DNA of 64,000 nucleotides from Azovibrio restrictus DSM 23866 (GCF_000429665.1 NZ_AUCH01000004.1:1-64000), one strand, 5' to 3'; shown: positions 23,855 through 32,845, numbered from the stretch's first letter. Translations and numbers: made by a program. The notes: a model not told the origin generated them from the sequence alone.

Positions 23855-24769
23855 TTAGGGAGCCGTCCCAGAAAGAAACTTCAGGAACAGGGCGGCCTGG
23901 CCTTCAAGGACGGTTTCGCTGGTTGTACATAGCAGCAGCTGTCTGGTCGCCCATGCATCTTCCAGTGGCAGCACATCAATCTTCGGGCTCGCCAGGCGCT
24001 GGGCCGTTGTTTCAGGAACGATGGCGATTCCGACGCCGGCGGCGACCAGGCTGATCACGGCATCAAAGCTCCGGACGCGCACCCGGTAGTGGATTCCGCG
24101 TCCATATAGCACCGCTTTGCTCTGGATGAACCGGCTCAGGCCCGTCTCGGAGGGCAGTCCAACAAAGGGGTGCTCAAGCAGCTCGGCGAATCGCGCTGCG
24201 GGTTTTGCTAAAGGCGGGAATGCCAAAGGGGTTACCGCCACCAGGCGATCTTCCCGGAACGGCCGTGTCGTCAGCCCCTCGGTTCCGACGTAGTCGGCGA
24301 CGATGCCGATATCGGCCTGCTCCTGCCGCATGGCCAGCAGTGCATCCTGGCTTCCAAGCTCCCGCAAATCGATATCCACATCCCGATGTTCGGCCAGGAA
24401 GCGCCCGATCAGTGGCGGCAGATACTCCGTCATTGCAGCGGTATTGCCGAGTACGCGTATGGTGCTTCGCATGCCGTGGGCGAATGCCGCCATTTCAGCG
24501 TGCAATAGTTCGAGCTCGCGCTCCAGACGGCCGGCATGCCTGAGCAGGGTACGCCCGGCATCCGTCAGCCGGATGCCTGACTTGGAACGGTGCAGCAGCG
24601 CTGTGCCCAGGACATGCTCCATCTTCTGCAGACGTGTGCTGGCCGCCGCCAGCGAAAGGTGCATGCTGACGGCTCCATGGGTGATGGATCCCGCCTCCGC
24701 CACGGCAGCAAACAGGTGCAGATCGAATGTGGAAAGGCGATGGGGCAAGGCAGATCGGTGGACAGGCAT
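23855..24769 (-). CDS. LysR-family transcriptional regulator
   Basis: 304 residues. ATG 24769 is preferred over ATG 24775 because AAGGA is 6 bp before the former and abuts the latter. N-terminal winged helix (DLHLFAAVAEAGSITHGAVSMHLSLAAASTRLQKMEHVLG ... LLHRSKSGIRLTDAGRTLL region) and a C-terminal effector domain (EYLPPLIGRFLAEHRDVDIDL, GIAIVPETTAQRL). It is divergent from the TauE/SafE gene, 81 bp between starts, and is the obvious candidate to regulate it. Neither belongs by function to the flanking fec modules. Confidence 0.92.
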   Translation of the reverse strand: MPVHRSALPHRLSTFDLHLFAAVAEAGSITHGAVSMHLSLAAASTRLQKMEHVLGTALLHRSKSGIRLTDAGRTLLRHAGRLERELELLHAEMAAFAHGMRSTIRVLGNTAAMTEYLPPLIGRFLAEHRDVDIDLRELGSQDALLAMRQEQADIGIVADYVGTEGLTTRPFREDRLVAVTPLAFPPLAKPAARFAELLEHPFVGLPSETGLSRFIQSKAVLYGRGIHYRVRVRSFDAVISLVAAGVGIAIVPETTAQRLASPKIDVLPLEDAWATRQLLLCTTSETVLEGQAALFLKFLSGTAP

Positions 24770-24850
24770 AGGCATTCCTTCATTTTATGTGAAGGATATC
24801 ACTGCCTATTAGCGATCGACATCGGGCATCCTTCGCATGATCATGGGTCC

Positions 24851-25588
24851 ATGGAAACGAAACACTATCTGATCATTGCTGCCGTATTTGTCGCGGCCGG
24901 GGGGGTGAAGGGCATCTCCGGCCTGGGGCTGCCCACCATCTCGATGGCGCTGCTCAGCCTCGTCATGCCCCCGGCGAAAGCCGCGATGCTGATGCTCCTG
25001 CCGTCGTTCACCACGAATGTGGCCCAATGCCTGGGGCCGAACTGGCGCTGGCTGGTCAAAAACCTGTGGCCCATGTGGTCCTGTCTGGCGCTGTTCACGA
25101 TTTTCAGCCCGTTTGCCAGCATCGATGCCGCCGGAGGGCATGCCACCCTGTTGCTGGGGCTGGTTCTGGTGGCCTACGGCATCTGGGGGCTGATCAAGCC
25201 GGCCTTGCCGAATGGCCGGCATCACGTGCGCTGGGTGGGTGGGGCCATCGGCATGTTGTCGGGTTTGATTGCAGCGGCAACGGGCGTCTTCGTCATTCCC
25301 CTGGTTCCTTATGTCCAGTCGCTGAGGCTGGACAAGGAAGCATTCATACAAGGGCTAGGTATCAGCTTCATGGTCGCCACCGTCGCCCTGGCCATCCGGC
25401 TTGGAACTGCCAATGCGGGGGCGCTGCTGGACCATGTTCCTGGCTGCGTGCTCGCCTTCTTGGCCGCTTTTCTGGGGTTGTGGATGGGGGCGCGCCTGCG
25501 AGGGCACATGAACCCTGTCCAGTTTCAGCGGGCCCTGTACAGCGTGTTTGCTGTGCTTGGCCTGATCATGGTCGGCCGCGCGCTGTAA
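24851..25588 (+). CDS. TauE/SafE-family membrane exporter
   Basis: 245 residues with about eight hydrophobic segments. The N-terminal repeat carries GGVKGISGLGLPTISMALLSLVMPP and the second half IGMLSGLIAAATGVFVIPLVPYVQ, the duplicated TauE/SafE (DUF81) motif. Members export sulfite, sulfoacetate or other organic anions. The ribosome-binding site before ATG 24851 is weak. Divergent from its likely LysR regulator. Substrate unknown. Confidence 0.87.
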   Translation: METKHYLIIAAVFVAAGGVKGISGLGLPTISMALLSLVMPPAKAAMLMLLPSFTTNVAQCLGPNWRWLVKNLWPMWSCLALFTIFSPFASIDAAGGHATLLLGLVLVAYGIWGLIKPALPNGRHHVRWVGGAIGMLSGLIAAATGVFVIPLVPYVQSLRLDKEAFIQGLGISFMVATVALAIRLGTANAGALLDHVPGCVLAFLAAFLGLWMGARLRGHMNPVQFQRALYSVFAVLGLIMVGRAL

Positions 25589-25600
25589 CCCGCTCGTTCA

Positions 25601-25840
25601 ATGGCCTCCGACCGGAACTCCCTGCTGCTTGCCCACGGCCTGGAACGGGCCTATCGCATGGCACTGGGGCTGGAAACTGCGGCACGGAACAGGATGGGAG
25701 ATGCCGATCCTCCGTTGGCGGAACTGGCCCAGTGGCTGTTTGCTGCGGAACTGCTCAGCATCCTGGATGACCTCAGGTCGGCGTTCCTGATCCAGCAGGC
25801 AGGCGGTATTGTTGCCCGGGACGGCGAGTCCGATCCATGA
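25601..25840 (+). CDS. small hypothetical protein
   Basis: 79 residues starting 12 bp after the TauE/SafE stop, with a helical, Leu/Ala-rich sequence (LLLAHGLERAYRMALGLETAA, LAQWLFAAELLSILDDL). No known family and no ribosome-binding site of note. Its position suggests co-transcription with the transporter. It ends before the convergent DUF3325 gene. Confidence 0.42.
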   Translation: MASDRNSLLLAHGLERAYRMALGLETAARNRMGDADPPLAELAQWLFAAELLSILDDLRSAFLIQQAGGIVARDGESDP

Positions 25841-25864
25841 GTCCGGGCTGAAGCGGGACCGTGC

Positions 25865-26185
25865 TCAGCTCCCGCTCCGGAGCACCAGCAGCCGCAGCCA
25901 GTGGGCCCGCCAGGCGAGCAGCAGGGTAACCCCGGTGGCGGCGCCGGCCAGCAACATCACCCAGACCAGCACCGCCATCGACGGTCGGTCGGCAATGAAG
26001 CAGAACACCGCCGAGAGCAGCAGGCCGGCCCAGCCCGCCAGACGCAATCGCCGGACGGTGCCTGGGCCCAGGCTTGCCTGACGGCCGAAAAGCTGGCGCC
26101 AATGGACTTCCAGGCTGAGGGCCAGCCAGCCCATGCCGGCGAAGGAGAACAGGGCCGCCAGGGCCTGGGTCAGGGTTTCAGCCAT
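25865..26185 (-). CDS. DUF3325 membrane protein
   Basis: 106 residues, three or four membrane helices (ALAALFSFAGMGWLALSLEVHW, LRLAGWAGLLLSAVFCFIA, AVLVWVMLLAGAATGVTLLLAW). DUF3325 proteins are regularly found as the last gene after DUF3649 and a PepSY protein in iron-uptake operons. The start overlaps the PepSY gene by 8 bp. Function unknown. Confidence 0.82.
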   Translation of the reverse strand: MAETLTQALAALFSFAGMGWLALSLEVHWRQLFGRQASLGPGTVRRLRLAGWAGLLLSAVFCFIADRPSMAVLVWVMLLAGAATGVTLLLAWRAHWLRLLVLRSGS

Positions 26186-27860
26186 GGGCCACCTCGGCAG
26201 TCATCGGGGCTACGGTTAATTGCTGGCGCTGCGCCAGCTTGCGCGCCGACCAGACAGCCAGCCCAGCCGTCACCAGCAGGCTGAGATCGACGCCGGCCAC
26301 CGCCCAATAAGGCGAGCTGAGCATGGTCTTGAGCAGGTGGTCGCCGGTGCACAGCCAGTTGAGGCCTACGGCGGCCAGGGCCAGCAGCGCCGTGGCATGG
26401 CACTGTTCGCGCCAGGCCGGGTTCATGCGCGCCTGGGCCACCGGTCCGCTGCGTACCAGGGCGTGTACCAGGGCCAGGAGCCAGAAAGCCCAGAAGCCGA
26501 GCTTTTCCCACTCCCCCTTGCCCGCCATCTCGGCGGGCAGCAGGCGGTTCATGACCAGCATGCCGATCGTGGCGATGAGCATGCCGGTCACCGTCGTCAC
26601 GGCCAGCGCATCGACGATGCGGCTGCCCTGGCTGCCGGTTTCCGCATGTTTCCTCTTGCGTTTTTCCACGAAGAAGATGAAGCCGGTGGCGATGCAGACG
26701 CAGCCGAGCAGGCCACCCAGCACATAGAGCCAGCGCAGGGTCCAGTGTTCGAAGTGCTGCAGGTGCAGGCCGGTGAGGAATTCGTTGATACTGCCCACCG
26801 GGCTAGGCGGCGGTTCCTCGCGCAGCACTTCGCCGCTGCTGGCCTTGAAATGGATGGCCTGACCCACCAGGGCCACCTGGTCGCTGCCGGCCCGGTACAG
26901 GCTGACGTAGCCGTTGGCGTCGCCCAGGTGCTCGATCTTGAGGAAGCCCACTTCACCCGGCATGTCGCGGGCCGCCCAGCGGCGCTTGGCTTCAGCCACC
27001 ATGGCGTCCACCGAGGCCAGCGGCGCGGTGATTCCCGCCGGTTCGTGGGGCAGGCCGGTGTGCTCGGCTTCCAGTACTTCGTGCTGCTTGTGCAGCGGCT
27101 TGAGCAGGGTATGGCCGACCGGGAAGTAGAGCGAGCCGGCAAAGATCACCAGGCCGGTGAAGGCGAAGAAGAAGTGGAAGGGCAGGGCCACCACCCCGGT
27201 CAGGTTGTGCAGGTCCAGGGCACTGCGCTGGGTGCGCTTCCAGGGGCGGAAGGTGAAGAACTCCCGGAAGATCTTGCGGTGCATGACCACGCCGCTGACC
27301 AGGGCCACCAGCATGGCGAACCCGGCCAGCCCGACCAGCCAGTAACCCAGGGTGAGCCAGGACCAGTTGAGGCTGTAGTGCATGGGGTAGAACCAGTCAC
27401 TGCCGATCTTCAGCTTGTCGTCCACCAGGAATTTACCCGTGCGGGGATCGATGGTGGCCCAGCCGTGCACATGAGCGTGCTCGTCGGCCTCGTCCTTCAA
27501 CTTGTTGGGTACGTCGAACTCGGCGCCGATGCGCAGCACCGGGTCCCGGTGCGTGGTGTAGGCCCAGAGCGAGGCCATGGGCAGGGTCTCAGGGGGCGGC
27601 AGCGTGCCGATCACCCGCTCCTGGGTCGCCGCCATGTCTTCGGGGTGGGGTTTCAATTGGGCGTACACCGGTTGCAACAGGGTGTCGAAACTGGGCATGG
27701 GCTGCGGATCGAAGCGGGTTTCGGGAATCGCCCAGCGGTCTATCTCCCGGTCGAATACCGAGAGGGCGCCGAAGAAGAAGGCGGCCATGAGCACAAAGCC
27801 GAGCACCAGACCCAGCCAGGTGTGCAGCCAGGCCATGGCATGCGTGAAACTCTGTTTCAT
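26178..27860 (-). CDS. PepSY-associated membrane protein, putative ferric-siderophore reductase
   Basis: 560 residues, start ATG 27860 after AAGGAAC. The N-terminus AMAWLHTWLGLVLGFVLMAAFFFGALSVFDREIDRW is the PepSY-associated TM (PiuB-like) motif. A large periplasmic PepSY region follows, then paired helices with HMHYSLNW-type and HNLTGVVALPFHFFFAFTGLVIF histidines, as in haem-coordinating reductases. The last ~200 residues add five more helices. These proteins act on iron at the inner membrane, probably reducing the ferric chelate. It belongs with DUF3649 and receptor C upstream but is cut off from them by a toxin-antitoxin pair on the other strand. Confidence 0.87.
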   Translation of the reverse strand: MKQSFTHAMAWLHTWLGLVLGFVLMAAFFFGALSVFDREIDRWAIPETRFDPQPMPSFDTLLQPVYAQLKPHPEDMAATQERVIGTLPPPETLPMASLWAYTTHRDPVLRIGAEFDVPNKLKDEADEHAHVHGWATIDPRTGKFLVDDKLKIGSDWFYPMHYSLNWSWLTLGYWLVGLAGFAMLVALVSGVVMHRKIFREFFTFRPWKRTQRSALDLHNLTGVVALPFHFFFAFTGLVIFAGSLYFPVGHTLLKPLHKQHEVLEAEHTGLPHEPAGITAPLASVDAMVAEAKRRWAARDMPGEVGFLKIEHLGDANGYVSLYRAGSDQVALVGQAIHFKASSGEVLREEPPPSPVGSINEFLTGLHLQHFEHWTLRWLYVLGGLLGCVCIATGFIFFVEKRKRKHAETGSQGSRIVDALAVTTVTGMLIATIGMLVMNRLLPAEMAGKGEWEKLGFWAFWLLALVHALVRSGPVAQARMNPAWREQCHATALLALAAVGLNWLCTGDHLLKTMLSSPYWAVAGVDLSLLVTAGLAVWSARKLAQRQQLTVAPMTAEVAHG

Positions 27861-27883
27861 TGCTTGTTCCTTATCGGGGCACG

Positions 27884-27924
27884 TTGACGGTCTAGGGTAT
27901 GGTTCATATCATGGGGAATATGAA
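27884..27924 (+). promoter_or_regulatory. promoter and palindromic operator of the PIN toxin-antitoxin pair
   Basis: TTGACG (27884-27889), 17-bp spacer, TATCAT (27907-27912). The inverted repeat TTCATAT (27903-27909) / ATATGAA (27918-27924) spans the -10, the predicted start of transcription and the start codon. An antitoxin bound there would block its own operon. The predicted +1 (~27918-27920) falls at the ATG, so the transcript could be leaderless. Confidence 0.6.
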
Positions 27925-28363
27925 ACGCATCGTCCTCGATACCAATATTCTGGTTTCCGCCGCTCGCAGTCGGGAGGGCGCTTCGTTTGCCGTATTGCAG
28001 GCCCTGCGCCAACGGCGTTTTGTGGCACTGGTTTCCGTACCGCTGATGCTGGAATACGAGGCTGTACTCAAGCGTCCCGAGCAGTTGCAAGTTGGCGGGC
28101 GGACGCTGGCCATGGTGGATGCTTTTCTCGATGCCCTCTGCCTGCATGTGGAACCGGTGCATCTGCACTATCTGTGGCGACCGCAGACCCGTGATGCCGC
28201 CGATGAAATGGTGCTGGAAACCGCCCTCAACGGCCGTGCCGATGCACTGGTCAGCCTGAATACGGCCGATTTTTCCAAGGCGGCCAGGCGCTTTCGCCTG
28301 AGCTTGCTTACGCCAGGTGCGTTCTATCAACAACATCTGCTGTTTCCCGAAAAGGAGCATTGA
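27920..28363 (+). CDS. PIN-domain toxin
   Basis: 147 residues from ATG 27920; in-frame ATGs at 27899 and 27911 exist. MKRIVLDTNILVSAARS carries the first PIN acidic residue, VPLMLEYEAVLKRP the second (Glu), and DAADEMVLETALNGRADALVSLNTADF the last acidic cluster, as in COG1569-type PIN ribonucleases. It precedes the antitoxin by one base. The pair lies opposite to, and inside, an otherwise conserved iron-reductase operon. Likely function: RNA cleavage when the antitoxin is lost. Confidence 0.85.
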   Translation: MKRIVLDTNILVSAARSREGASFAVLQALRQRRFVALVSVPLMLEYEAVLKRPEQLQVGGRTLAMVDAFLDALCLHVEPVHLHYLWRPQTRDAADEMVLETALNGRADALVSLNTADFSKAARRFRLSLLTPGAFYQQHLLFPEKEH

Positions 28364-28364
28364 A

Positions 28365-28607
28365 ATGGCCAACTATGCTTTGCGCGTTCCTGAGTCCCTG
28401 TTTGAATACGCTCGTGGCGTGGCGGAAGAGGAAAAGGTTTCCATGAACCAGTTTTTCGTGACCGCCATTGCCGAAAAAGTGTCGGCACTCAAGACCGAAA
28501 GTTACTTCCGCGAACGGCTGGCCCGCGGCGAAGACGCGGCTTTCGACGCCTGGCTTGATGCCAGTCCGGCCAGCCCGCCCGAAGCCGGGGACGAAATGCC
28601 TCGTTGA
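28365..28607 (+). CDS. RHH-type antitoxin
   Basis: 80 residues with AAAGGAG 7 bp before ATG 28365. NYALRVPESLFEYARGVAEEE followed by KVSMNQFFVTAIAEKVSAL is a ribbon-helix-helix (HicB/CopG-like) DNA-binding pattern. The acidic C-terminal half (RGEDAAFDAWLDASPASPP) should wrap the PIN toxin. Toxin-first gene order is the reverse of most TA pairs but is known for this class. Confidence 0.82.
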   Translation: MANYALRVPESLFEYARGVAEEEKVSMNQFFVTAIAEKVSALKTESYFRERLARGEDAAFDAWLDASPASPPEAGDEMPR

Positions 28608-28617
28608 ATGCATCGGT

Positions 28618-28953
28618 TCAACCCAGCAGCACCTGCTGCAGCCCCAGGGCGGCGGCGCTCATCAGCACTGCGCCGCCGCCCAGCAGGGCCCAGACCCGGG
28701 CCAGGCTGGGGGCGGCGAAGGCCCACAGGAACAGGGGCAGGAAGACCAGAAAGGCGAGCAGCAGCAGCGCCGTCTCGGCTTCGTGGAAATCGATGCCCAG
28801 GGCCACCAGTCCCGTCACGCCCAGGGTGGTGAAACCCCAGGTAAAGGCGTAGCCGCCGAACAGGGCGGCGGCGAGGCGGTGCAGGGCGGTGTGCTCCTTA
28901 CGCCTGCCGGGGGCGTTGGGCGGGGCGGGGGCTTGCAGGGAGGGGGCAGTCAT
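28618..28953 (-). CDS. DUF3649 iron-uptake membrane protein
   Basis: 111 residues with three helices (LAAALFGGYAFTWGFTTLGVTGLVALGI, ALLLLAFLVFLPLFLWAFAAP, ALLGGGAVLMSAAALGL) as in the DUF3649 family. It starts 76 bp after the stop of receptor C and ends 10 bp from the inserted toxin-antitoxin pair. In the usual order TBDR-DUF3649-PepSY-DUF3325 it is the second gene. Function unknown. Confidence 0.8.
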   Translation of the reverse strand: MTAPSLQAPAPPNAPGRRKEHTALHRLAAALFGGYAFTWGFTTLGVTGLVALGIDFHEAETALLLLAFLVFLPLFLWAFAAPSLARVWALLGGGAVLMSAAALGLQQVLLG

Positions 28954-29029
28954 CGGTGCTGGGCCATGGGTAAGAGGTTCATGGGAAGGTGGCCGGGGCA
29001 GGCCGCCTGGCCCGCCCCGGCTACCCGGT

Positions 29030-31462
29030 TCAGAGTTTGTAATCCAGGGACAGCAGCACGCTCCTGGGGGCGCCGTAGATGGCGCCGTACTGCACCGTGC
29101 GCAGGTATTTCTTGTCGAACACGTTGTTGATGTTCAGGCGCAGGGTGGCCTTGTCGCTCAGTGCGTAGGCGGCAAAGGCGTCGGCCAGGGCATAGGCGTC
29201 CTGCCGGGCGCCGCCGCTCTTGGAAACGTCGGATTGCCAGCGCACCGCCGCACCGACCCGCAGTTCGGGGAGCATGGGAACCCGGGTGTCGGCGCGCAGT
29301 TTCAGGGTCCGCCGCGGCACCCATTCGTAGATGTCCTTGCCGTCGGCGCCGGTCAGCCTGAGTGCGGTGTAGCCGGCGGTGATCTGGGTATTGGCGCTGA
29401 TGCGGCCCGTGGCTTCCACCTCGAAGCCCCGGGAAGTCACGTCCTTGGGTTCGTAGTAGTTCTGCTGGGCCACGGGGTCGAAGCCGGCGATGGTGGCCAG
29501 CCCTTCCTGCCTGGCGGAGAACAGGGCGAAGGTGGTCAGCAGCTTGCGGTTCAGCCATTCGCTCTTGACCCCGATTTCGCCGTTCACCCCCTTCATCGGC
29601 GCCAGGAAGGCGCCGTTGATGTCGCGCTGATCCTGGGCCTGGAAGATGTCCGAGTAGGAGGCATAGGCCAGGGTGTCCGGGGTGAGGTCATAGGTCAGGC
29701 CGAAATAGGGGCTGGTCTTCTCGGTGGTTTCGTTGTCCAGGTTGGTGCCGCCGCCGTAGATTGCGGTGCCGTCCCGTTTCAGCTTGATGGCGTTGAGGCC
29801 GACGATGCCCTTGAGCCGGTCGGTAAGGGCCAGGCGGGTGGCGGCGTAGAAGCGGGTGATGCTCTGCTCCCCGTCCGACGCCACGCTCCTGGCACCCCAC
29901 TCGGGTTCCGGGTAGACGTCCCCGTCGTAGGGGAAGGCCGGCATGACCGGGAAGGTGGCCCCATCGTAGGAATAGGTCAGGCTGGTCTGCTTGGAATGGC
30001 TCAAGCCGAACACGGCTTCATGCTGGCGGCCGAAGGCCATGAAGCGGCCGTTCAGGTTCAGGTCCAGGATGTCGCTCTTGGTTTCGCTGTGGCTGCGATA
30101 GGGCCAGCCGATCAGGCCGGTGTTGTCGTCGTTCAGGTAGCCGTCGGCGGTATAGGCGTAGAACAGCCGGGTGGCGCCCCTGCCCTTGGTGTGGTTGTAG
30201 CTGACCTTGGCTTCCCAGTCGGGCGACAGGGTGTGGGCGTATTCGATGAAGGTGTTGAGGGACTTGTTGTTCCAGCGCGTCCAGTCCTGGGAGGTGGAGG
30301 CCGAGACGTCGAAATCGGCCAGCCTGCCGTCGGCGTAGGGCAGGGTCAGGGAGCCCCACATGGGGGAGCGCTGCCTGGAATCCTGGTAGCTCAGGCCCAG
30401 GGTCAGTACGCCATCCTGGCCGATCTGCCCTTCGAGCACCCCGTACAGGGTGGTGCGCTTGTCGTTCAGGGCGCGCAGGTAGGAATCCTTGTCCTCCTGG
30501 GCGAGCACCAGTCGGCCGGCCCAGCGGCCGTCCTCGGTCAGCACCTTGTTGTAATCGACGGCCAGGCGTTTGGTGCCATGGGAACCTGCGCTGAGCTGGA
30601 CTTCGCCCCCGTCCTTGTTGGTGGGCCGCTTGCGCACGAAATTGATGGTGCCCGAGGCATTGCCGACCCCGGTGAGCAGGCCGTTGGCGCCCCGGATCAG
30701 CTCGATCTTCTCGAACAGGAAAGTGTCCAGCTGGCCTTCCACCAGGCCCCAGTCGTTGGTCATGCCCAGGCCGTCGATCTGGGTCAGCATGACGTCGAAG
30801 CCCCGGGCGTTGTAACCGGTGCGGTTGGTCTCCCACTCTTCCACGTTGATGCCGGTACCCATGCGCAGGGCGTCGTTGCTGTTGCTGATGCCGAAGTCGC
30901 GCAGGCTTTCCTGGTCGATGGTGCTGATGGTCTGGGGCGTTTCCTTGACCTCCATGGGCAGGTTGGTGGCGCCCTTGGAAACGCGGAATTCCCGCTTGTG
31001 CTGGACGGTGACCGTGGGCAGCTGGACTTCGCCCCGGGGGCTGGCCACGGGGGCCGGACGCAGTCCGAAACTGCCGTCGGCCTGGCGGAAGGCTTCCAGG
31101 CCGGTGCCCGCCAGCAGCGCGGCAAAGCCGGACTGAACGGAATGGCTGCCCTGCAGGCCCGGGCTGGTCTTGCCCTGGGTGACTTCGCCGCTGGCGGTGA
31201 GCAGGACGCCCGCTTCCTCGGCAAAACGGTTCAGGCTGGCGGCCAGGGGGCCGGCGGGGATGTGGTAGCTCCTGGCCGGGGCGGCCGCCTGGCTGCCGGC
31301 GTTCTGGGCCTGTGCTTCTGGTGCCCAGCCGGCCAGGGCGACGCTGCCGGCGATGGCCAGATGCACGGCAAAGGCCAGGGGACGCAGGGTGAAGGTGCGG
31401 TGTTGCGCGGCAGGCGCGACGAAATCCGCTTGGCCCTGCTGCTGGATACGGTGTGTTGACAT
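29030..31462 (-). CDS. TonB-dependent siderophore receptor with STN domain (module C)
   Basis: 810 residues from ATG 31462 (GGGGGAA upstream). Signal region (LAFAVHLAIAGSVALAGWAPEAQAQ), STN domain (YHIPAGPLAASLNRFAEEAG to FAALLAGTGLEAF), plug (ETPQTISTIDQESLRDFG, GFDVMLTQIDGLG, GANGLLTGVGNASG) and barrel ending VLLSLDYKL. The GVGNASGTINFVRKRP plug segment is typical of FhuE/PupB-like receptors. Uniquely among the four modules it is followed by DUF3649/PepSY/DUF3325 genes, so uptake by this receptor may be coupled to reduction at the inner membrane. Confidence 0.93.
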   Translation of the reverse strand: MSTHRIQQQGQADFVAPAAQHRTFTLRPLAFAVHLAIAGSVALAGWAPEAQAQNAGSQAAAPARSYHIPAGPLAASLNRFAEEAGVLLTASGEVTQGKTSPGLQGSHSVQSGFAALLAGTGLEAFRQADGSFGLRPAPVASPRGEVQLPTVTVQHKREFRVSKGATNLPMEVKETPQTISTIDQESLRDFGISNSNDALRMGTGINVEEWETNRTGYNARGFDVMLTQIDGLGMTNDWGLVEGQLDTFLFEKIELIRGANGLLTGVGNASGTINFVRKRPTNKDGGEVQLSAGSHGTKRLAVDYNKVLTEDGRWAGRLVLAQEDKDSYLRALNDKRTTLYGVLEGQIGQDGVLTLGLSYQDSRQRSPMWGSLTLPYADGRLADFDVSASTSQDWTRWNNKSLNTFIEYAHTLSPDWEAKVSYNHTKGRGATRLFYAYTADGYLNDDNTGLIGWPYRSHSETKSDILDLNLNGRFMAFGRQHEAVFGLSHSKQTSLTYSYDGATFPVMPAFPYDGDVYPEPEWGARSVASDGEQSITRFYAATRLALTDRLKGIVGLNAIKLKRDGTAIYGGGTNLDNETTEKTSPYFGLTYDLTPDTLAYASYSDIFQAQDQRDINGAFLAPMKGVNGEIGVKSEWLNRKLLTTFALFSARQEGLATIAGFDPVAQQNYYEPKDVTSRGFEVEATGRISANTQITAGYTALRLTGADGKDIYEWVPRRTLKLRADTRVPMLPELRVGAAVRWQSDVSKSGGARQDAYALADAFAAYALSDKATLRLNINNVFDKKYLRTVQYGAIYGAPRSVLLSLDYKL

Positions 31463-31833
31463 GGACGATTCCCCCAAATATTGAACTTGATGTTTGGGAA
31501 GCCTGCCGTCACGGGAATCGCGCTGGCTGCCTGGGCGCCCAGGGCGGGGGGCAAGGCAGGGCGATCCCGGAGGATGCCGCCTTGCCGCTTGGGTGGCTGG
31601 TGATGCTCGATCAGCTTGCTTCTCACCTGGTAAATCGGATGAGCCGCAAAAAGGGGAACAGCTGCCGAAAAAGAATTTCATCCTGAATACCCTGCCACCG
31701 GGGCAGGGAGATAGGCGGGATTGCAGGACTTCATCCCCTGGCCTTGCACAACCCGCAAGCTGCGGCAGCCGGGTGGCATCCGGGCTGCCTCGGTGTGCTC
31801 TGTGTCTCTGTGCTTGAAATGCGGCTTTTTGTG
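31463..31833. other. 371-bp gap between FecR C and receptor C
   Basis: No convincing gene. It holds the receptor C promoter candidate (31636-31652). Near 31793-31818 is a GTGTGCTCTGTGTCTCTGTGC stretch that resembles, in reverse, a CCACGGAGGCACGGAG element at 14615-14632. The equivalent gap in the other modules is 80-98 bp, so about 280 bp has been added here. Confidence 0.5.
31636..31652 (-). promoter_or_regulatory. candidate ECF-sigma promoter element, receptor C
   Basis: TTTTTGCGGCTCATCCG on the minus strand, 173 bp before the receptor start. It matches TTTT-N5-CTC-N3-CG but is further from the gene than in the other modules. Confidence 0.4.
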
Positions 31834-32844
31834 TCATGGCTGCGCCTCGACCGTCACCCACCAGGGCAGGGGGCGCCGGATGCGGATCGGCAGGGTGTTT
31901 TCCAGCATGGCGAGGGCCCGTTCCATGTCGTGGGCGGGATACACCCCCATCACGCTCAGGGCCGCCACTTCCGGCGCCACGCCGATGTGGCCGCTCTGGT
32001 AGCGGGCCAGCTCGTCGATCAAGGCCTGCAGGGGGATGTTCTCCGCCACCACCAGGCCCCGGTGCCAGGCCTCCCGGGCCCGCTCGGCCGGCTGGACGGG
32101 GGCGATGCCATCGGCGCTGAACGCCACCCCTTGCCCGGCTTCGATGCGCTGCACCTGGCCTGCACGGTTGCTGAGCTCGACGGCGCTTTCGAAGACATTG
32201 AGCCGGGTCTGCTCCTCCTCCTGGCGGACGGAAAAGCGGGTGCCCAGGGCCTGCAGGCGGCCGTGGCGGGTGTCCACGTAGAACGGCCGGCCGTGGGGAT
32301 CGTGGCCGGTCTGGATCAGGATCTCGCCGGCCGCCAGCCGGAGCAGGCGGGCCTCGGCCCGGTAGTCCACGCTCAGGGCGGTGTGGGTGTTGAGCCAGAC
32401 CTGGCTGCCGTCGGCCAGGGTGATCTGGCGCTGCTCGCCGATGGCGGTGCGGTAATCGGCGCCCCAGGCCAGCAGGGCTGCCGGCAGCGCCGTATGGCGC
32501 CAGCCTAGCCAGCCGGCCAGGCCCAGACCCGCGGCGCCGGCCAGCCCGGCCAGCACCTGGCGCCGCCCCGGGCCATCGCGCCGGGCGGCCTTGATCCCCG
32601 CCAGCGCCGCCTGATGGCCGCCGGCCCGCAGGGGCGCAAAGCGCTGGCTCACCGCCTCGATATGGGCCCAGGCCCGGGCATGGGCTTCCGATTGCTTCAG
32701 CCAGGCTTGCCAGGCCTGGCGCTCCGCTGCGCCAGCCGTCTCGCCGTGCAGGGTGGCATACCACGCCGCCGCCGCCTCCAGGGCCTGGTAATCCGCTGCG
32801 GTGCTGCCGGTTGCGGCTGGCGCCGTGGTGACCCGGGAGCCCAT
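31834..32844 (-). CDS. FecR-family signal transducer (module C)
   Basis: 336 residues. N-terminal domain (AAAWYATLHGETAGAAERQAWQAW, HARAWAHIEAVSQRF), hydrophobic stretch VLAGLAGAAGLGLAGWLGW as membrane helix, periplasmic FecR domain (GEQRQITLADGSQVWLNTHT, RLQALGTRFSV) and C-terminal domain with LSVMGVYPAHDMERALAML. The gene begins 1 bp after the sigma gene stop. Transducer between receptor C and sigma C. Confidence 0.93.
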   Translation of the reverse strand: MGSRVTTAPAATGSTAADYQALEAAAAWYATLHGETAGAAERQAWQAWLKQSEAHARAWAHIEAVSQRFAPLRAGGHQAALAGIKAARRDGPGRRQVLAGLAGAAGLGLAGWLGWRHTALPAALLAWGADYRTAIGEQRQITLADGSQVWLNTHTALSVDYRAEARLLRLAAGEILIQTGHDPHGRPFYVDTRHGRLQALGTRFSVRQEEEQTRLNVFESAVELSNRAGQVQRIEAGQGVAFSADGIAPVQPAERAREAWHRGLVVAENIPLQALIDELARYQSGHIGVAPEVAALSVMGVYPAHDMERALAMLENTLPIRIRRPLPWWVTVEAQP

Positions 32845-32845
32845 C

